From the NCBI GenBank assembly GCA_009731375.1, contig BJOX01000157.1, positions 710,178-774,177 on the forward strand: a stretch of DNA of 64,000 nt. Reading direction: 5' to 3'. Both the position numbers and the translations under genes were made by a program. Origin of the DNA: Paulinella micropora (Eukaryota; Cercozoa; Imbricatea; Euglyphida). Shown here piece after piece: positions 30,819 to 39,930 of the stretch (position 1 is its first letter; every line of letters begins with the position of its first letter). The notes under the pieces were generated by a model, which saw nothing but the letters and a program-made list of their open reading frames with translations, was not told the DNA's origin and did no database searches.

Positions 30819-31184
30819 ATGAGCGAATTTATTGATTATGAAACCAAAGAGGCTGAAATGTCAAGCGAAAGTGAGTTAGAAATAGAAAGAGAAGAAAATA
30901 ATTGGATTGATTATTATTCTGACAAGAGCAACAAAAAAATTATCTCTGACAAAATATATTTGGAAACTAAGAAAAAAAACTTGTCCAAAAAAATAAGATT
31001 ATTGAAACGAGAACTTTACGATGTTGAATCAAGACTGGAAGCAGTTGATCAGAGAGATGAGGAACTAAAAGAAGACAAAAGACGAATGGAAGAAGAGAGA
31101 AAAGTTAAGAGGCAGAGACTTAGAAAAGAAAAAGAGACTAAGAAAGAAATAGCATTTTTGGAAAAGTGGTTAGAAAAAAATTAA
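30819..31184 (+). CDS. coiled-coil protein of unknown function
   Basis: About 121 aa from the ATG at 30,819 (MSEFIDYETK), preferred over an ATG 24 bases upstream because it gives an acidic viral-type N-terminus. Acidic first third, then a long heptad-like Lys/Glu/Leu segment (LSKKIRLLKRELYDVESRLEA, through EELKEDKRRMEEERK), very probably coiled coil. No family recognised. Confidence 0.55.
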   Translation: MSEFIDYETKEAEMSSESELEIEREENNWIDYYSDKSNKKIISDKIYLETKKKNLSKKIRLLKRELYDVESRLEAVDQRDEELKEDKRRMEEERKVKRQRLRKEKETKKEIAFLEKWLEKN

Positions 31185-31190
31185 TTTCCA

Positions 31191-31301
31191 ATGTCTCGCC
31201 AAGAGGAAAATTTCGCACGTAGTTTAATTGAAAAAGGTCATACATTTGATGAAGTGATAGTTAAATATAAATTGTATGTTAATGAAGCGAGAGTGGAGTA
31301 A
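31191..31301 (+). CDS. very small reading frame (36 aa)
   Basis: ATG seven bases after the stop of the coiled-coil gene, encoding MSRQEENFARSLIEKGHTF and a short helix-like remainder, closed by TAA at 31,299-31,301. The tight spacing suggests a small cotranslated protein, but the size gives no statistical support. Confidence 0.35.
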   Translation: MSRQEENFARSLIEKGHTFDEVIVKYKLYVNEARVE

Positions 31302-31511
31302 AAAATGGTTGTGTGATCTGTGCTGTCTGCCTACCTGCTCACTTCTCATCAATGAACACGACACACATTTCACTACAACATAAAAGCACACTTATTATTT
31401 GACTATTTCGAAAAAATATTTATTTCCTATTTATTTACGAAATACAAAAAAACTGCTTCAAGGCACTGCCCACACATGTTTTTTTGTGCTTTTTGGTGTG
31501 GGGCAGGTGCT

Positions 31512-31949
31512 ATGCCTCCAAAGAAGAAGCCAGACAATCCGCCAGCTGAGACACCTTCAGCGACCACAGAGCCAACCACTCCCGACGCGAAACACCCACT
31601 TCACGAAGACGAAGAGGAGGATGTTGGTGCTGTTTCAAATGCTTTAAATGCAATACAACTATACGAAGCCCAGGTGCTGTCCCGACTAAAGCATCGTGAA
31701 GAAAGTAAGTGTTTCGTCGAGTTTGTCAACGATGACAAGACACCAGACCTTGTTTTCATCAAGCCAGGGAATAACAGGGTTGAGGCGAAATTCATGAAGA
31801 GCCCTGGAGAGGCAAAAGTTTATTTTGTCACCATCGATTCTAAGAATGTTATCCGCGTGTTTCATTCTTGGTCGGCGGTAAAGGGGTACTACATACACAC
31901 TAAGGTCCCTGTGTATTCAAAGTTTGCCACCTATCACTTCAAGAAATAA
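31512..31949 (+). CDS. protein of unknown function with Pro/Thr-rich N-terminus
   Basis: About 145 aa from ATG at 31,512 (MPPKKKPDNPPAETP). An upstream in-frame Met at 31,476 adds only hydrophobic residues and is less likely. Residues 1-45 are low complexity. The rest looks like a compact beta-rich domain (CFVEFVNDDKTPDLVFI, KVYFVTIDSKNVIRVFHSW). No family recognised. It is convergent with the integrase, five bases between stops. Confidence 0.55.
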   Translation: MPPKKKPDNPPAETPSATTEPTTPDAKHPLHEDEEEDVGAVSNALNAIQLYEAQVLSRLKHREESKCFVEFVNDDKTPDLVFIKPGNNRVEAKFMKSPGEAKVYFVTIDSKNVIRVFHSWSAVKGYYIHTKVPVYSKFATYHFKK

Positions 31950-31954
31950 TATTA

Positions 31955-32863
31955 CTACAAGTCCATTATTTCTTTTTTCTTCCTTTGTCGGGAAGAAGTT
32001 CTGATGTTGGCAGGGTCTATTTCCTCTCGTTTAAGTAAATGCTTTGTTTGTTTTTCTTTAGTTAGTTGATTTAGTTCTTTATTAATATCTGTCTCTTCCG
32101 GTTCGTTAGTTGCATCTGTCTTTAATAAATGTCGTGGTGGCACTATATCATCATTTGTTAATACAATCCGGTATCCCTTACGGGCTTTGACGGTGTAGAT
32201 TTGCTTGCTCCATGTCTTTCCTCCCTTTTCTAGAATGTGTTTCTTGTTTAATTTTCTAACTCTGTCTCCCTCTTTGAAACCAAATAAATATTTATCACAA
32301 TATCTATGTTGTTGGCTAATATCATTTCCTTTAAATACATCAATTGGTGCCGCCTTAATCGCTGAATGTTCTTTCTTGTTATAATAATAAACAACATCTT
32401 CAATATAACTTATCCAATCAAAATTACGATTAAAAGCCCATAATACGTGTAATCTTTCTCTTAGTGTTCTAACAAATCTATCAACAATACCTAACGAATT
32501 ATGATCGCCTACTTCAACCATAAATTGTTCAATACCATTATTTCTCATCCACTCACCAACAGCACCTTTAAACTCCCCACCATTGTCCGATATGTATGCT
32601 TTAGGCTTTGGTAATTTCTTGAGAGCATCTAAAACGGTGGTTGAAAATTTATTTTTTATAGGTATCGCATAAGCATAACGACTATGAATATCAATCCAAA
32701 TAAGGGCAAAATTATAATTTTTATTTTTTGTAGCAACCTTACTCATATCCATTAAATCAATATTAACCATATCTAATACCTTATCAGCCCATATTGTTGT
32801 CCCTCTAGTCCTTGGCTTAGTCTGACGAAATAATTCTTGAGCAGTGCTTGTCCGTTCTTCCAT
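31955..32863 (-). CDS. retroviral-like (rve) integrase of the Polinton-type element
   Basis: A 302-aa protein with the DDE-type core: first Asp in MVNIDLMDMS, second Asp in YISDNGGEF, third acidic position in SLGIVDRFVRTLRE, here Asp where retroviral enzymes have Glu, 34 residues after the second. A C-terminal SH3/chromo-like basic region follows (FGFKEGDRVRKLNKK). The N-terminal HHCC module is not evident, so the start (ATG at 32,861-32,863) may be internal or the protein short. Such integrases join the element's ends to host DNA and make the 5-6-base duplications seen here. The start codon abuts hairpin 1. Confidence 0.9.
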   Translation of the reverse strand: MEERTSTAQELFRQTKPRTRGTTIWADKVLDMVNIDLMDMSKVATKNKNYNFALIWIDIHSRYAYAIPIKNKFSTTVLDALKKLPKPKAYISDNGGEFKGAVGEWMRNNGIEQFMVEVGDHNSLGIVDRFVRTLRERLHVLWAFNRNFDWISYIEDVVYYYNKKEHSAIKAAPIDVFKGNDISQQHRYCDKYLFGFKEGDRVRKLNKKHILEKGGKTWSKQIYTVKARKGYRIVLTNDDIVPPRHLLKTDATNEPEETDINKELNQLTKEKQTKHLLKREEIDPANIRTSSRQRKKKEIMDL

Positions 32864-32864
32864 T

Positions 32865-32918
32865 GATATTTATGAATCGCGCTTCGTGCTACGCACTCTC
32901 TCTTATTCATAAACATCG
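32865..32918. promoter_or_regulatory. intergenic hairpin 1 (class A)
   Basis: GATATTTATGAAT pairs with ATTCATAAACATC, and the loop carries CTTCGTGCTACGCACTCTC. The left end is one base from the integrase start codon. Confidence 0.75.
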
Positions 32919-32955
32919 TTTTTTTATTTCATTTTAAATTAATATCACCTACCTA

Positions 32956-33050
32956 CGATGTTCATCAACAAACGAGAATGTGAGCGCAGCGTCACAACGT
33001 CCCTTCGGGACTTGTGAGTGAAACGAATGAAAGTGAAGTTGATGAATATC
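32956..33050. promoter_or_regulatory. intergenic hairpin 2 (class B)
   Basis: CGATGTTCATCAAC pairs with GTTGATGAATATC. A nested GTCCC-TTC-GGGAC hairpin sits in the loop. Ends one base from the stop codon of the charged-protein gene. Confidence 0.75.
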
Positions 33051-33051
33051 A

Positions 33052-33576
33052 TTAGAATTTCAAAAATATCTTTTCTGCTTCCTTACTTTTTTCTTTATTC
33101 TTTGGTGTATTGTTATATACATTAACTGATATTTTTTCACTTCGTTTTTTACCGCCTCTCTGTTTTACGCCTGTTGTTTCATAATCTTCGCTTTCTTCAC
33201 TCTCACTTTCTTCTTCTTCTTCTTCGCTGTAATTCTCAGGCTTCTTGGGCTGTGGTGCTTTCTTTGCGGTTTTCTTCTTGGGCTTTTTAGCATTCTTTTT
33301 TATCTTTCTAAGCATATGATTTGCAATAACCTCAGACATATCAATTTCGCTATCGCTTTCGCTTGATTCATCTTCAATCTCAGGATTTTTAAGTATTTCT
33401 TTCGCAACACCAACTTCAGCATCTGTCTCAATAAGTTCTTCCACTGATGCTTCTTTTAATTCTCCTTTTTTACGAAGCCTTTCACGTGCCCACTCGTCCT
33501 TTCTACGTTCAGCATTTGCTCTGTTTGCTTGAACTGCTTTCTTCCAGTTTTCTTTTGAAGCCTCTTTTGACGGCAT
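33052..33576 (-). CDS. highly charged protein of unknown function
   Basis: 174 aa. The N-terminus is a basic helix (NWKKAVQANRANAERRKDEW), the middle is acidic (EIEDESSESDSEIDMSE), followed by KKNAKKPKKKTAKKAPQPKK and a second Glu/Ser-rich block, then RGGKKRSEK. The alternating acidic and Lys/Ala/Pro-rich segments resemble chromatin- or core-protein-like tails. No domain recognised. Its stop codon touches hairpin 2. Confidence 0.5.
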   Translation of the reverse strand: MPSKEASKENWKKAVQANRANAERRKDEWARERLRKKGELKEASVEELIETDAEVGVAKEILKNPEIEDESSESDSEIDMSEVIANHMLRKIKKNAKKPKKKTAKKAPQPKKPENYSEEEEEESESEESEDYETTGVKQRGGKKRSEKISVNVYNNTPKNKEKSKEAEKIFLKF

Positions 33577-33689
33577 TGTTTACCGACAAATGATATTACA
33601 CAAAATAATTGTATTTTTTGTTAGTATAATTTAACAAAAATAAAAATTAAAAATAATTAATATACAAACAAATTGAAAATTTGTGTTAT

Positions 33690-33738
33690 ATAGCAAAATC
33701 GCGAGCGATTTTTTATATACAAACAATGTCGCAATGTA
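33690..33738 (+). promoter_or_regulatory. hairpin plus TATA-like promoter of the fibre gene
   Basis: AAATCGCGAGCGATTT, a perfect short inverted repeat, is followed by TTATATACAAACA and the ATG at 33,726. Similar arrangements precede 26,142 and 38,142. Confidence 0.5.
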
Positions 33739-36700
33739 AATCATTGCTCTGCTTGTCAGAAGTCGCGACAGACAGCCTATCAATCGCAAACATAGACTTA
33801 ACGAACACGAACATAGTCGGTCTGAATACAGACAGAGTGCCAGAAGATTCCGACCCAATAAATCTTTATTATAGTGATGCGCGATTTGATACACGGCTCG
33901 CTTTAAAATCAACAACAGACCTAAAAGAAGGGCTTAACTATTATTGGACTGATAACCGCTTTGATGGTCGGTTCGCTTTAAAATCAACAACTGACCTAAA
34001 AGAAGGACTTAATTATTATTGGACTGATAACCGCTTTGACACACGTCTCGCTTTACAATCAACGACGGACATCAAAGAAGGAAAAAATTTATACTATACA
34101 GAGCAACGAGTGAGGGACAACGACGAAGTCAAAGCCTCAACTCAACACCGCTCTAATACTTCCAATTCGCACCAAACCAGTTTATACAATCTGATAGACA
34201 CAAACATATTTGCACAAGCGAGCGGTCAATACTTAACATATAATGATGTAGATGGTAAATGGAGGAATACCGCCCTCGGTTCAATTGACACACTTTCTGA
34301 TGTAGTCATAACCGCACCAATAGCCACTAATAGTTATCTAACATATAATTCAATAAACTGGGTAAATAAAACCTTTCCGATAAATGTTGATGAATTCGGC
34401 AATATTAGTATGGGCGGATATTTGAATATAACAGGAGTAAATTTGCTAAATACAAAAGATGTTGATGAATGGATATTTGAGCATAATGATAATAATAATA
34501 AAGTTTCAGCAGGTGGAAGTATAGATAGCCACAGCGATGTGACAATATCAGGCTTCCCAGCAGATAACCAACTGATTATGTATAGCACAGGACAATGGAG
34601 AAACACCACACCACCCTTTCTTAGATTAGACGGCACTGCTAGTATGACGGGGGCACTAAATATGAATGGTTATGCTATTTCAGGGGCTTCTACGTATAAT
34701 GGAATTAATCTCGCTAATCTCGCAGTTGATGGTTCGGTGGTCAAACTAACAGGAGACCAAACCATAGGAGGAATTAAAACATTTAGCAGTATAATAAATG
34801 CGAGTGCTGGTCTTGATATGAAAAGTCAAAACATTACAAACGTAGGTCAACTAAATGGCAGGTCTATCACAACTTGGCTATCAGAGCACCACTCCAACAA
34901 CGCGAAAGTGTCGGCGAGTGGACGTATTGATACACATAGCGATGTGATTATAACAACAGCATCAGATAATCAACTACTCATTTATAGCACTGGACAATGG
35001 AGAAACGTGGCATCACCATTTCTTAGATTAGACGGCACTGCTAGTATGACAGGAGGGCTAAATATGGGAAATCAAAATATAACAAATGTAAATCTTGTTG
35101 ATGGTGTGGATGTTTCTGTTCTTGATGCTTCGGCAGTTAAAACCTCAGGAAACCAAACAATAGCAGGAATTAAGACATATAGCAGTGGTGTTGAAATTAC
35201 TGNNNNNNNNNNCGTTGAAATAACTGGAAATTCAATAAATTCAACAACGAAGGGAACATTCATTGTTTTCAATTCTACCAGTGATATCGGGTCGATTGCT
35301 AGTTTGGATATGAACACGGCAACATATTACAACTTTGAAATTTCTGCGAAAAAAATAAGTTTTATTATTGACGGGACGATTGTTTCGTGGTTTAATGCTA
35401 CTGGCTTAGATTGTAATAGTAGTCGGATTGTTAATCTAGGAGCACCACAAAATGCGAATGAAGCGGTAAATAGGCAATATCTGGATGACAATTGTGTGAA
35501 ACTAACAACAGACCAAACCATAACAGGAAGTAAAACATTCAACGGGACGAGCACTGTGATAAAATATCTAACTTTAACACAAACGGCTAATAATCAAGAA
35601 ATCATTAATGGTGGAAATATTACATATAATGGGGCGAGGATATTAAACCAAAATGGAGGAGATATATTCTTTTCGCAGACAACTGGTGATTATCAATATT
35701 TCTTATTTTCTCTAAATACCGCTACAAGTGGAACCGCAGACCAAAGAGGTTATGTATTCACGAATGTAGCATTTGATGTAAAAGGGGCGGGACTTTATAT
35801 TTCAAAACTTTTGGATAATAAAAGTGCTTCATCTGACATTGTCCGTTTTAACAATGCTGGCGGTATGCGGTTTTATGGTGCTTTGGATATGAACTCAAAC
35901 AACATAACAAGTGCTGGAACAATTACTTCAACCGCAGGAATAACTACTACTACATTAACAACGAGCGACAAAATAACAACAGCATCAGGTATGCCAATAA
36001 TCATAGGCAATACAACGAAATCAGCAAATGGGGCGACAGGGGGCTTAGAATTATACGGGACGGCTTCAAATATCGGAGGGGCACACTTACAAGCAATAAC
36101 AACGGCGGATGCTTATCCAACATTTCAATTATTGAACTGGGCACACGACAATATAGGCTTAAGTTTTGATGCTTATTATGACAGCTCAAACTGGAAATCA
36201 AGTAATGCTGGTTCAAACTTTCAAATATACAAAAACTCAAACAAACTTACTTTAACTATAAATCAGGAATAACAGCGGGAAGCAATATAACATGGTCTGA
36301 GGCGATGAATATAAGCACAGCAGGATTACTAATTGCGAATGCGGGATTACATACACTGGCACACTAACATCAGTAACGAATGCCAGTGGGGCGAAAATAG
36401 GAATTCAGGGACTAACAGACGGAACAAATGCAAAAGGAATATTTCTATGGGATACCACCAATACAAGTTGGGGAATTTATGCGGCATCTGGCGGAGGTGG
36501 AAACACTAGAAGTTTGGCAAATGGTTTAGCCGTTTCAGGAAATGATTTTGCTTCGTATAGTTTTCGTTTTAGGGTTGCTAATGATTCTACGATGGGTTTT
36601 ATATGGGAGAATTCAGGGGAGCAACTATTAATGTCATTGAATGGCGCAAACGGAACTTTATCGACAAAAGGATTAATAACTGCAAATGCGGGGATTACAT

Positions 36701-37671
36701 ACTCTGGGTTGCTAACGACCACAACTACTAATGGAGCGAAAATAGGAATTCAAGGACAAACAGACGGGACGAATGCGAGAGGAATATTTATGTGGGATAC
36801 CAGTGATTCAAACTGGGGCATTTATATGTCTCAGTCTGGGACGGGTAAAACAATGAGTGGAGGGACAGCACCAGCAGGTGGAGTAGGCGGAGGTGTATCT
36901 TCTCATTTTATAAGATTTAGAGTGGCTGCTAGCTCAACTAATGGTTTCATATGGGAGAATAATTCAAATACTGCTATAATGTCTTTGAGAGGGAGTGGAC
37001 AATTATGGGTATTGTCTAATCCAATTCAATATTCAGACAGGAGAAAAAAAGAAGATATAAAGGAATGCTTAGGCTTAGATTTTATTAATAAGTTAAATCC
37101 AGTCTGCTATCGTATGATTGATGATAACAAGAAATGTAGGACTGGCTTAATAGCACAGGAATCAGAAGACATACTAACAGAAATGAATATGCTAGATTTT
37201 GGCGGTTTTATAAAAGAAACAATTATGGTTCCGTGTCCAAAGCAAAGAAAAGAATGCGAATTGAAATGTGTGACTGTTAATCCAGAAGATGTTAAATGTG
37301 TTGATAGTGGTGATGTCGGTTATGGTATAGGTTATTCAGAGTTTATCGCCCCATTAATTAAAGCGGTTCAACAATTATCAGAAAAGTTAGTTACTTTAGA
37401 AAAAGAAAATAAAACTTTACTTAATATATTACAAGACCAAGCAAACCAATTAGCAGAAATCAGAGCAGTCGTTTTTCAAATGTCCAATAATACGCGACTT
37501 CATATATCGCCACATATTAAGGATATGGATGGCGAACTAACTCCAGAATTAAAGTCTCGTGTTCTTGAAGTAGAACTAAAGACTGAGGAAAAAAAAGTAG
37601 AGCACGAATTGGAAGATAACTGGCATTGTTGCTGTATTAAAAACAGACCGACCGACAGCCGACTTATTTAA
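33726..37671 (+). CDS. long fibre/adhesin protein with C-terminal peptidase S74 chaperone, frame broken twice
   Basis: Starts at MSQCKSLLCLSE (33,726). The N-terminal part has three near-identical repeats (STTDLKEGLNYYWTDNRFD), of a type seen in phage tail fibres. The middle is a Gly/Asn/Thr-rich beta-repeat region (LRLDGTASMTG, NQTIAGIKTYSS). The C-terminal frame (36,514-37,671) has SDRRKKEDIKE (about 37,036-37,068) and GLIAQESEDI, the signature of the intramolecular chaperone auto-processing (S74) domain that trimerises fibres and cleaves itself. Register is lost at about 36,255 and 36,340, each explicable by one missing base in a homopolymer, and a 10-N gap lies at 35,203-35,212. Likely a host-receptor-binding fibre of the particle. 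Confidence 0.85.
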
Positions 37672-37683
37672 TACTTATTTCAA

Positions 37684-37830
37684 ATGGGTATCATTATTGC
37701 CATTATAACCCTTTGTATCGTAAGGCTATCTGAAAAGAACTTGCCGTGCGAAGTTGCTAATACTTATGTCGGAATTTTGACCTTGCTCATAGGAATTTGC
37801 CTTCCATCGCCTTCTAGTTCAAAGAAATGA
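37684..37830 (+). CDS. small protein with two membrane segments
   Basis: 48 aa starting 12 bases after the fibre gene: IIIAIITLCIVRL, a short Lys/Glu/Asn turn, then YVGILTLLIGICL. Two hydrophobic stretches joined by a polar turn resemble a holin-like or small membrane protein. Its last bases overlap the convergent Cys-rich gene. Confidence 0.45.
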   Translation: MGIIIAIITLCIVRLSEKNLPCEVANTYVGILTLLIGICLPSPSSSKK

Positions 37831-38067
37831 ACATTCATATACTTGAGTTTTATACCACATAGCATCATTTGAGCAAATTAAAGGAATGGCTTCATCAAAA
37901 CTAACACACCAATCACTCATAGGCTTATACACACATTTAAATTTAGTTTCTATTCCTTGCTTTATACAATAAGCACAACTCTCATTCTTTTTTTCGCTTA
38001 CCCGCGAGTAAAAGTCGCAGACCGTCCGACCTAACACAGACCACATAAATAATAATATTAATAACAT
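37819..38067 (-). CDS. small secreted-type Cys-rich protein
   Basis: 82 aa with a hydrophobic N-terminus (MLLILLFMWSVLG) that reads as a signal peptide or membrane anchor, then six to seven cysteines (CAYC, CVYK, DWC, LIC, YEC) in about 60 residues. No family recognised. The only gene besides integrase, the charged protein and the two GKYK genes on the minus strand of the element. Confidence 0.5.
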   Translation of the reverse strand: MLLILLFMWSVLGRTVCDFYSRVSEKKNESCAYCIKQGIETKFKCVYKPMSDWCVSFDEAIPLICSNDAMWYKTQVYECSFL

Positions 38068-38141
38068 AATATATTATATAGAAACTTTTTGAAAAAGTTT
38101 CACAAAAAAAACGATTTTGCTAAAAGATTTGTAAAATCTTT

Positions 38142-38513
38142 ATGTATATAAACAATGTCGGAGTTCAAATACCAAAAGGTTATTTTCTGAGCAATGATTT
38201 TGTTGGAAGCAAAACATTTAATAAAAATATTCAAATGTCATTCACACCGACCAAAATGAATGTTAAGTTTATTCGTTATACGAACGACCAGACTGAAACC
38301 AAAACCAGAATTCTTTATATGGACAGAATTGGAATTATCCGCACATTCGCTGATAGTAATATAGCAAACATTTCAAACCTCAGTTATAATTTAGGTGTCG
38401 TTGAATGGACGGACGGACAATATACATTTAAAGTCCTTGAAACTGACAGCGGAAATATTGATACAGGAAATTTAGCGGGAAGAATTGTTGTGTGTTTGGA
38501 GTTTCAAGGATAG
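38142..38513 (+). CDS. virion-like protein of unknown function, uncertain 5' end
   Basis: 123 aa, apparently all-beta (SFTPTKMNVKFIRYTND, NLGVVEWTDGQYTFKVLE). YFLSNDFVGSKTFNKNI resembles YFLSNDFIKSPNVI in the penton candidate at 42.5-43.0 kb. The usual TATATAAACAATGTC start context of this element points to an ATG at 38,154 that is out of register, so one base may be missing near 38,165. As read, translation starts at 38,142. The stop TAG lies inside hairpin 3. Confidence 0.55.
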   Translation: MYINNVGVQIPKGYFLSNDFVGSKTFNKNIQMSFTPTKMNVKFIRYTNDQTETKTRILYMDRIGIIRTFADSNIANISNLSYNLGVVEWTDGQYTFKVLETDSGNIDTGNLAGRIVVCLEFQG

Positions 38514-38603
38514 TTATCAACTACACTCTCATTCGTTTCACTCACAAGTCCCGAAGGGACGTTGTGACGCTGCGCTCACATTCTCGTTTGTTGATAACAA
38601 TCG
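38509..38603. promoter_or_regulatory. intergenic hairpin 3 (class B)
   Basis: GATAGTTATCAAC pairs with GTTGATAACAATC. The loop is the reverse complement of hairpin 2's loop (AAGTCCCGAAGGGAC). Its TAG is the stop codon of the preceding gene. Confidence 0.75.
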
Positions 38604-38635
38604 AAAACCATTTAATTTCTTGTAAATGAAAAAAA

Positions 38636-38689
38636 CGATGTTTTAGAATAAGAGAGAGTGCGGAGCACGAAACGCAATTCTAAAATATC
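38636..38689. promoter_or_regulatory. intergenic hairpin 4 (class A)
   Basis: CGATGTTTTAGAAT pairs with ATTCTAAAATATC. The loop includes GAGTGCGGAGCACGAAACGC. Ends two bases before the ATPase ATG (38,691). Confidence 0.75.
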
Positions 38690-38690
38690 A

Positions 38691-39509
38691 ATGGAGAAGA
38701 TTAACAATGTCAAGGTGAAGCCAGTAAAACAAGAGGGTGATGGAAATAAAAAAGCAAAAGGTTATAAATTATTCAACGAGCCGTATGCTAATATATTTCT
38801 GCTAGCCCGTAAGAAGAGCGGGAAAACAACAGCACTCTTTGAAATACTGAAAAGGACAACCGACAGAAAGACCCGTATTGTAATTATTGCTTCAACAATA
38901 CACAAAGACTACATTTATAAAGCAATTGTAAAGCACTTTAAGAACAGGGGAAACCCAATGGCAATATATACATTTCTTAATTCAGATGGTGTAAATGTGA
39001 TAGACTATGAACTTGACAAACTGAATAGACAGGACGAGCAACACGAAGGAGAAATAAAACATGACAAAGAGGAAATAGAGAAGCCACAATTTTTATACTT
39101 TGGAAAGGAAAAGAAAAAAGAAGAAGTAGGTGAGAAGAAAGAGAGACCAAGTAAGTATTTTTCACCAGAGGTTGTTTTTGTTTTGGACGATTTAGGAAGT
39201 GGATTAAGAGATAAGTCCGTAAGTGATTTGTTAAAAAAGAACAGACACTATAAAAGTAAGGTGATTATGTCAAGTCAGTATTTGAATGACTTACGTCCAG
39301 AAGCCATTAAGCAGTTAGATTATTTGTTAATCTTTCCGTGCCAGTCTCAAGACAAAATGGAACTCGTGTATAAACACTTAGACCTATCTTTCGACTTTGA
39401 TTATTTTCTTCAAAAGTATCACGAGGCTACAAAGGAGAGATTTAATTTTCTTTGTGTCTCAAGTGTTGATGATGAATTACGGAAAAACTTTAATTTTCGT
39501 CTAAAATGA
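38691..39509 (+). CDS. FtsK/HerA-type DNA packaging ATPase
   Basis: About 272 aa from the ATG at 38,691. Walker A reads ARKKSGKTT (residues ~38-46) and Walker B VVFVLDDLGS (~160-169), with SSQYLNDL as a probable sensor motif. This A32-like family pumps DNA into preformed capsids in Polintons, virophages and NCLDVs. Compared with related ATPases it has a Lys/Glu-rich insertion (KEEVGEKKERPSKY) before Walker B. An in-frame upstream ATG (38,658) falls inside hairpin 4, so the 38,691 start is preferred. The frame is intact and closed by TGA. Confidence 0.88.
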   Translation: MEKINNVKVKPVKQEGDGNKKAKGYKLFNEPYANIFLLARKKSGKTTALFEILKRTTDRKTRIVIIASTIHKDYIYKAIVKHFKNRGNPMAIYTFLNSDGVNVIDYELDKLNRQDEQHEGEIKHDKEEIEKPQFLYFGKEKKKEEVGEKKERPSKYFSPEVVFVLDDLGSGLRDKSVSDLLKKNRHYKSKVIMSSQYLNDLRPEAIKQLDYLLIFPCQSQDKMELVYKHLDLSFDFDYFLQKYHEATKERFNFLCVSSVDDELRKNFNFRLK

Positions 39510-39634
39510 TTATTTGATTTTTAAATATTTTTTATTTTTGCTGAAAAGATTTTTAAAATCTTTCTAATATATGCCAGTATCACCAGTGATAATTTCACGA
39601 CCCATCAGGATATAACATCGGATACAATCCATCA

Positions 39635-39880
39635 ATGCCACAGAAGGGAGGAAAAAAGAAAACTAAGAAGGGATGTGGACAAACGGGAGGAAAGATTAAT
39701 TGGGCAAAGGTCGGAAAAACGGCCTTGGCTGTTAATAAATTCCTTCGCGATAATAAGGTAATCTCTAGAACTGCTGGGGCATTGAGTAGCATTGGGGTGC
39801 CTTACGCAGGTAGTGTTAGTGCTACAGCATCAAAACTCGGATATGGTAAGCAACGAGGAGGTGCTGTAAAGTTTCATTAA
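39635..39880 (+). CDS. small basic Gly/Lys-rich virion-type protein
   Basis: 81 aa. Basic N-terminus (GGKKKTKKGCGQTGG), then VNKFLRDNKVISRTAGALSS and a Gly/Ala-rich amphipathic tail ending GYGKQRGGAVKFH. The FL(R/K)..KVISR...G..GY pattern is similar to small core or membrane-active proteins found beside the morphogenesis genes of Polinton-like viruses. The comparison is from memory of the pattern. It lies between ATPase and protease, within the morphogenesis block. Confidence 0.55.
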   Translation: MPQKGGKKKTKKGCGQTGGKINWAKVGKTALAVNKFLRDNKVISRTAGALSSIGVPYAGSVSATASKLGYGKQRGGAVKFH

Positions 39881-39930
39881 ATATTTTGTTTCAAATTCTA
39901 AAATTTAGAAATATTTTTTTGATAATATAA

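Noticed and set aside
33726-37671. Prophage or bacterial contamination, suggested by the phage-like fibre
   Set aside because: The fibre lies between Polinton genes inside terminal inverted repeats nested in a eukaryotic copia element, so it belongs to the element.
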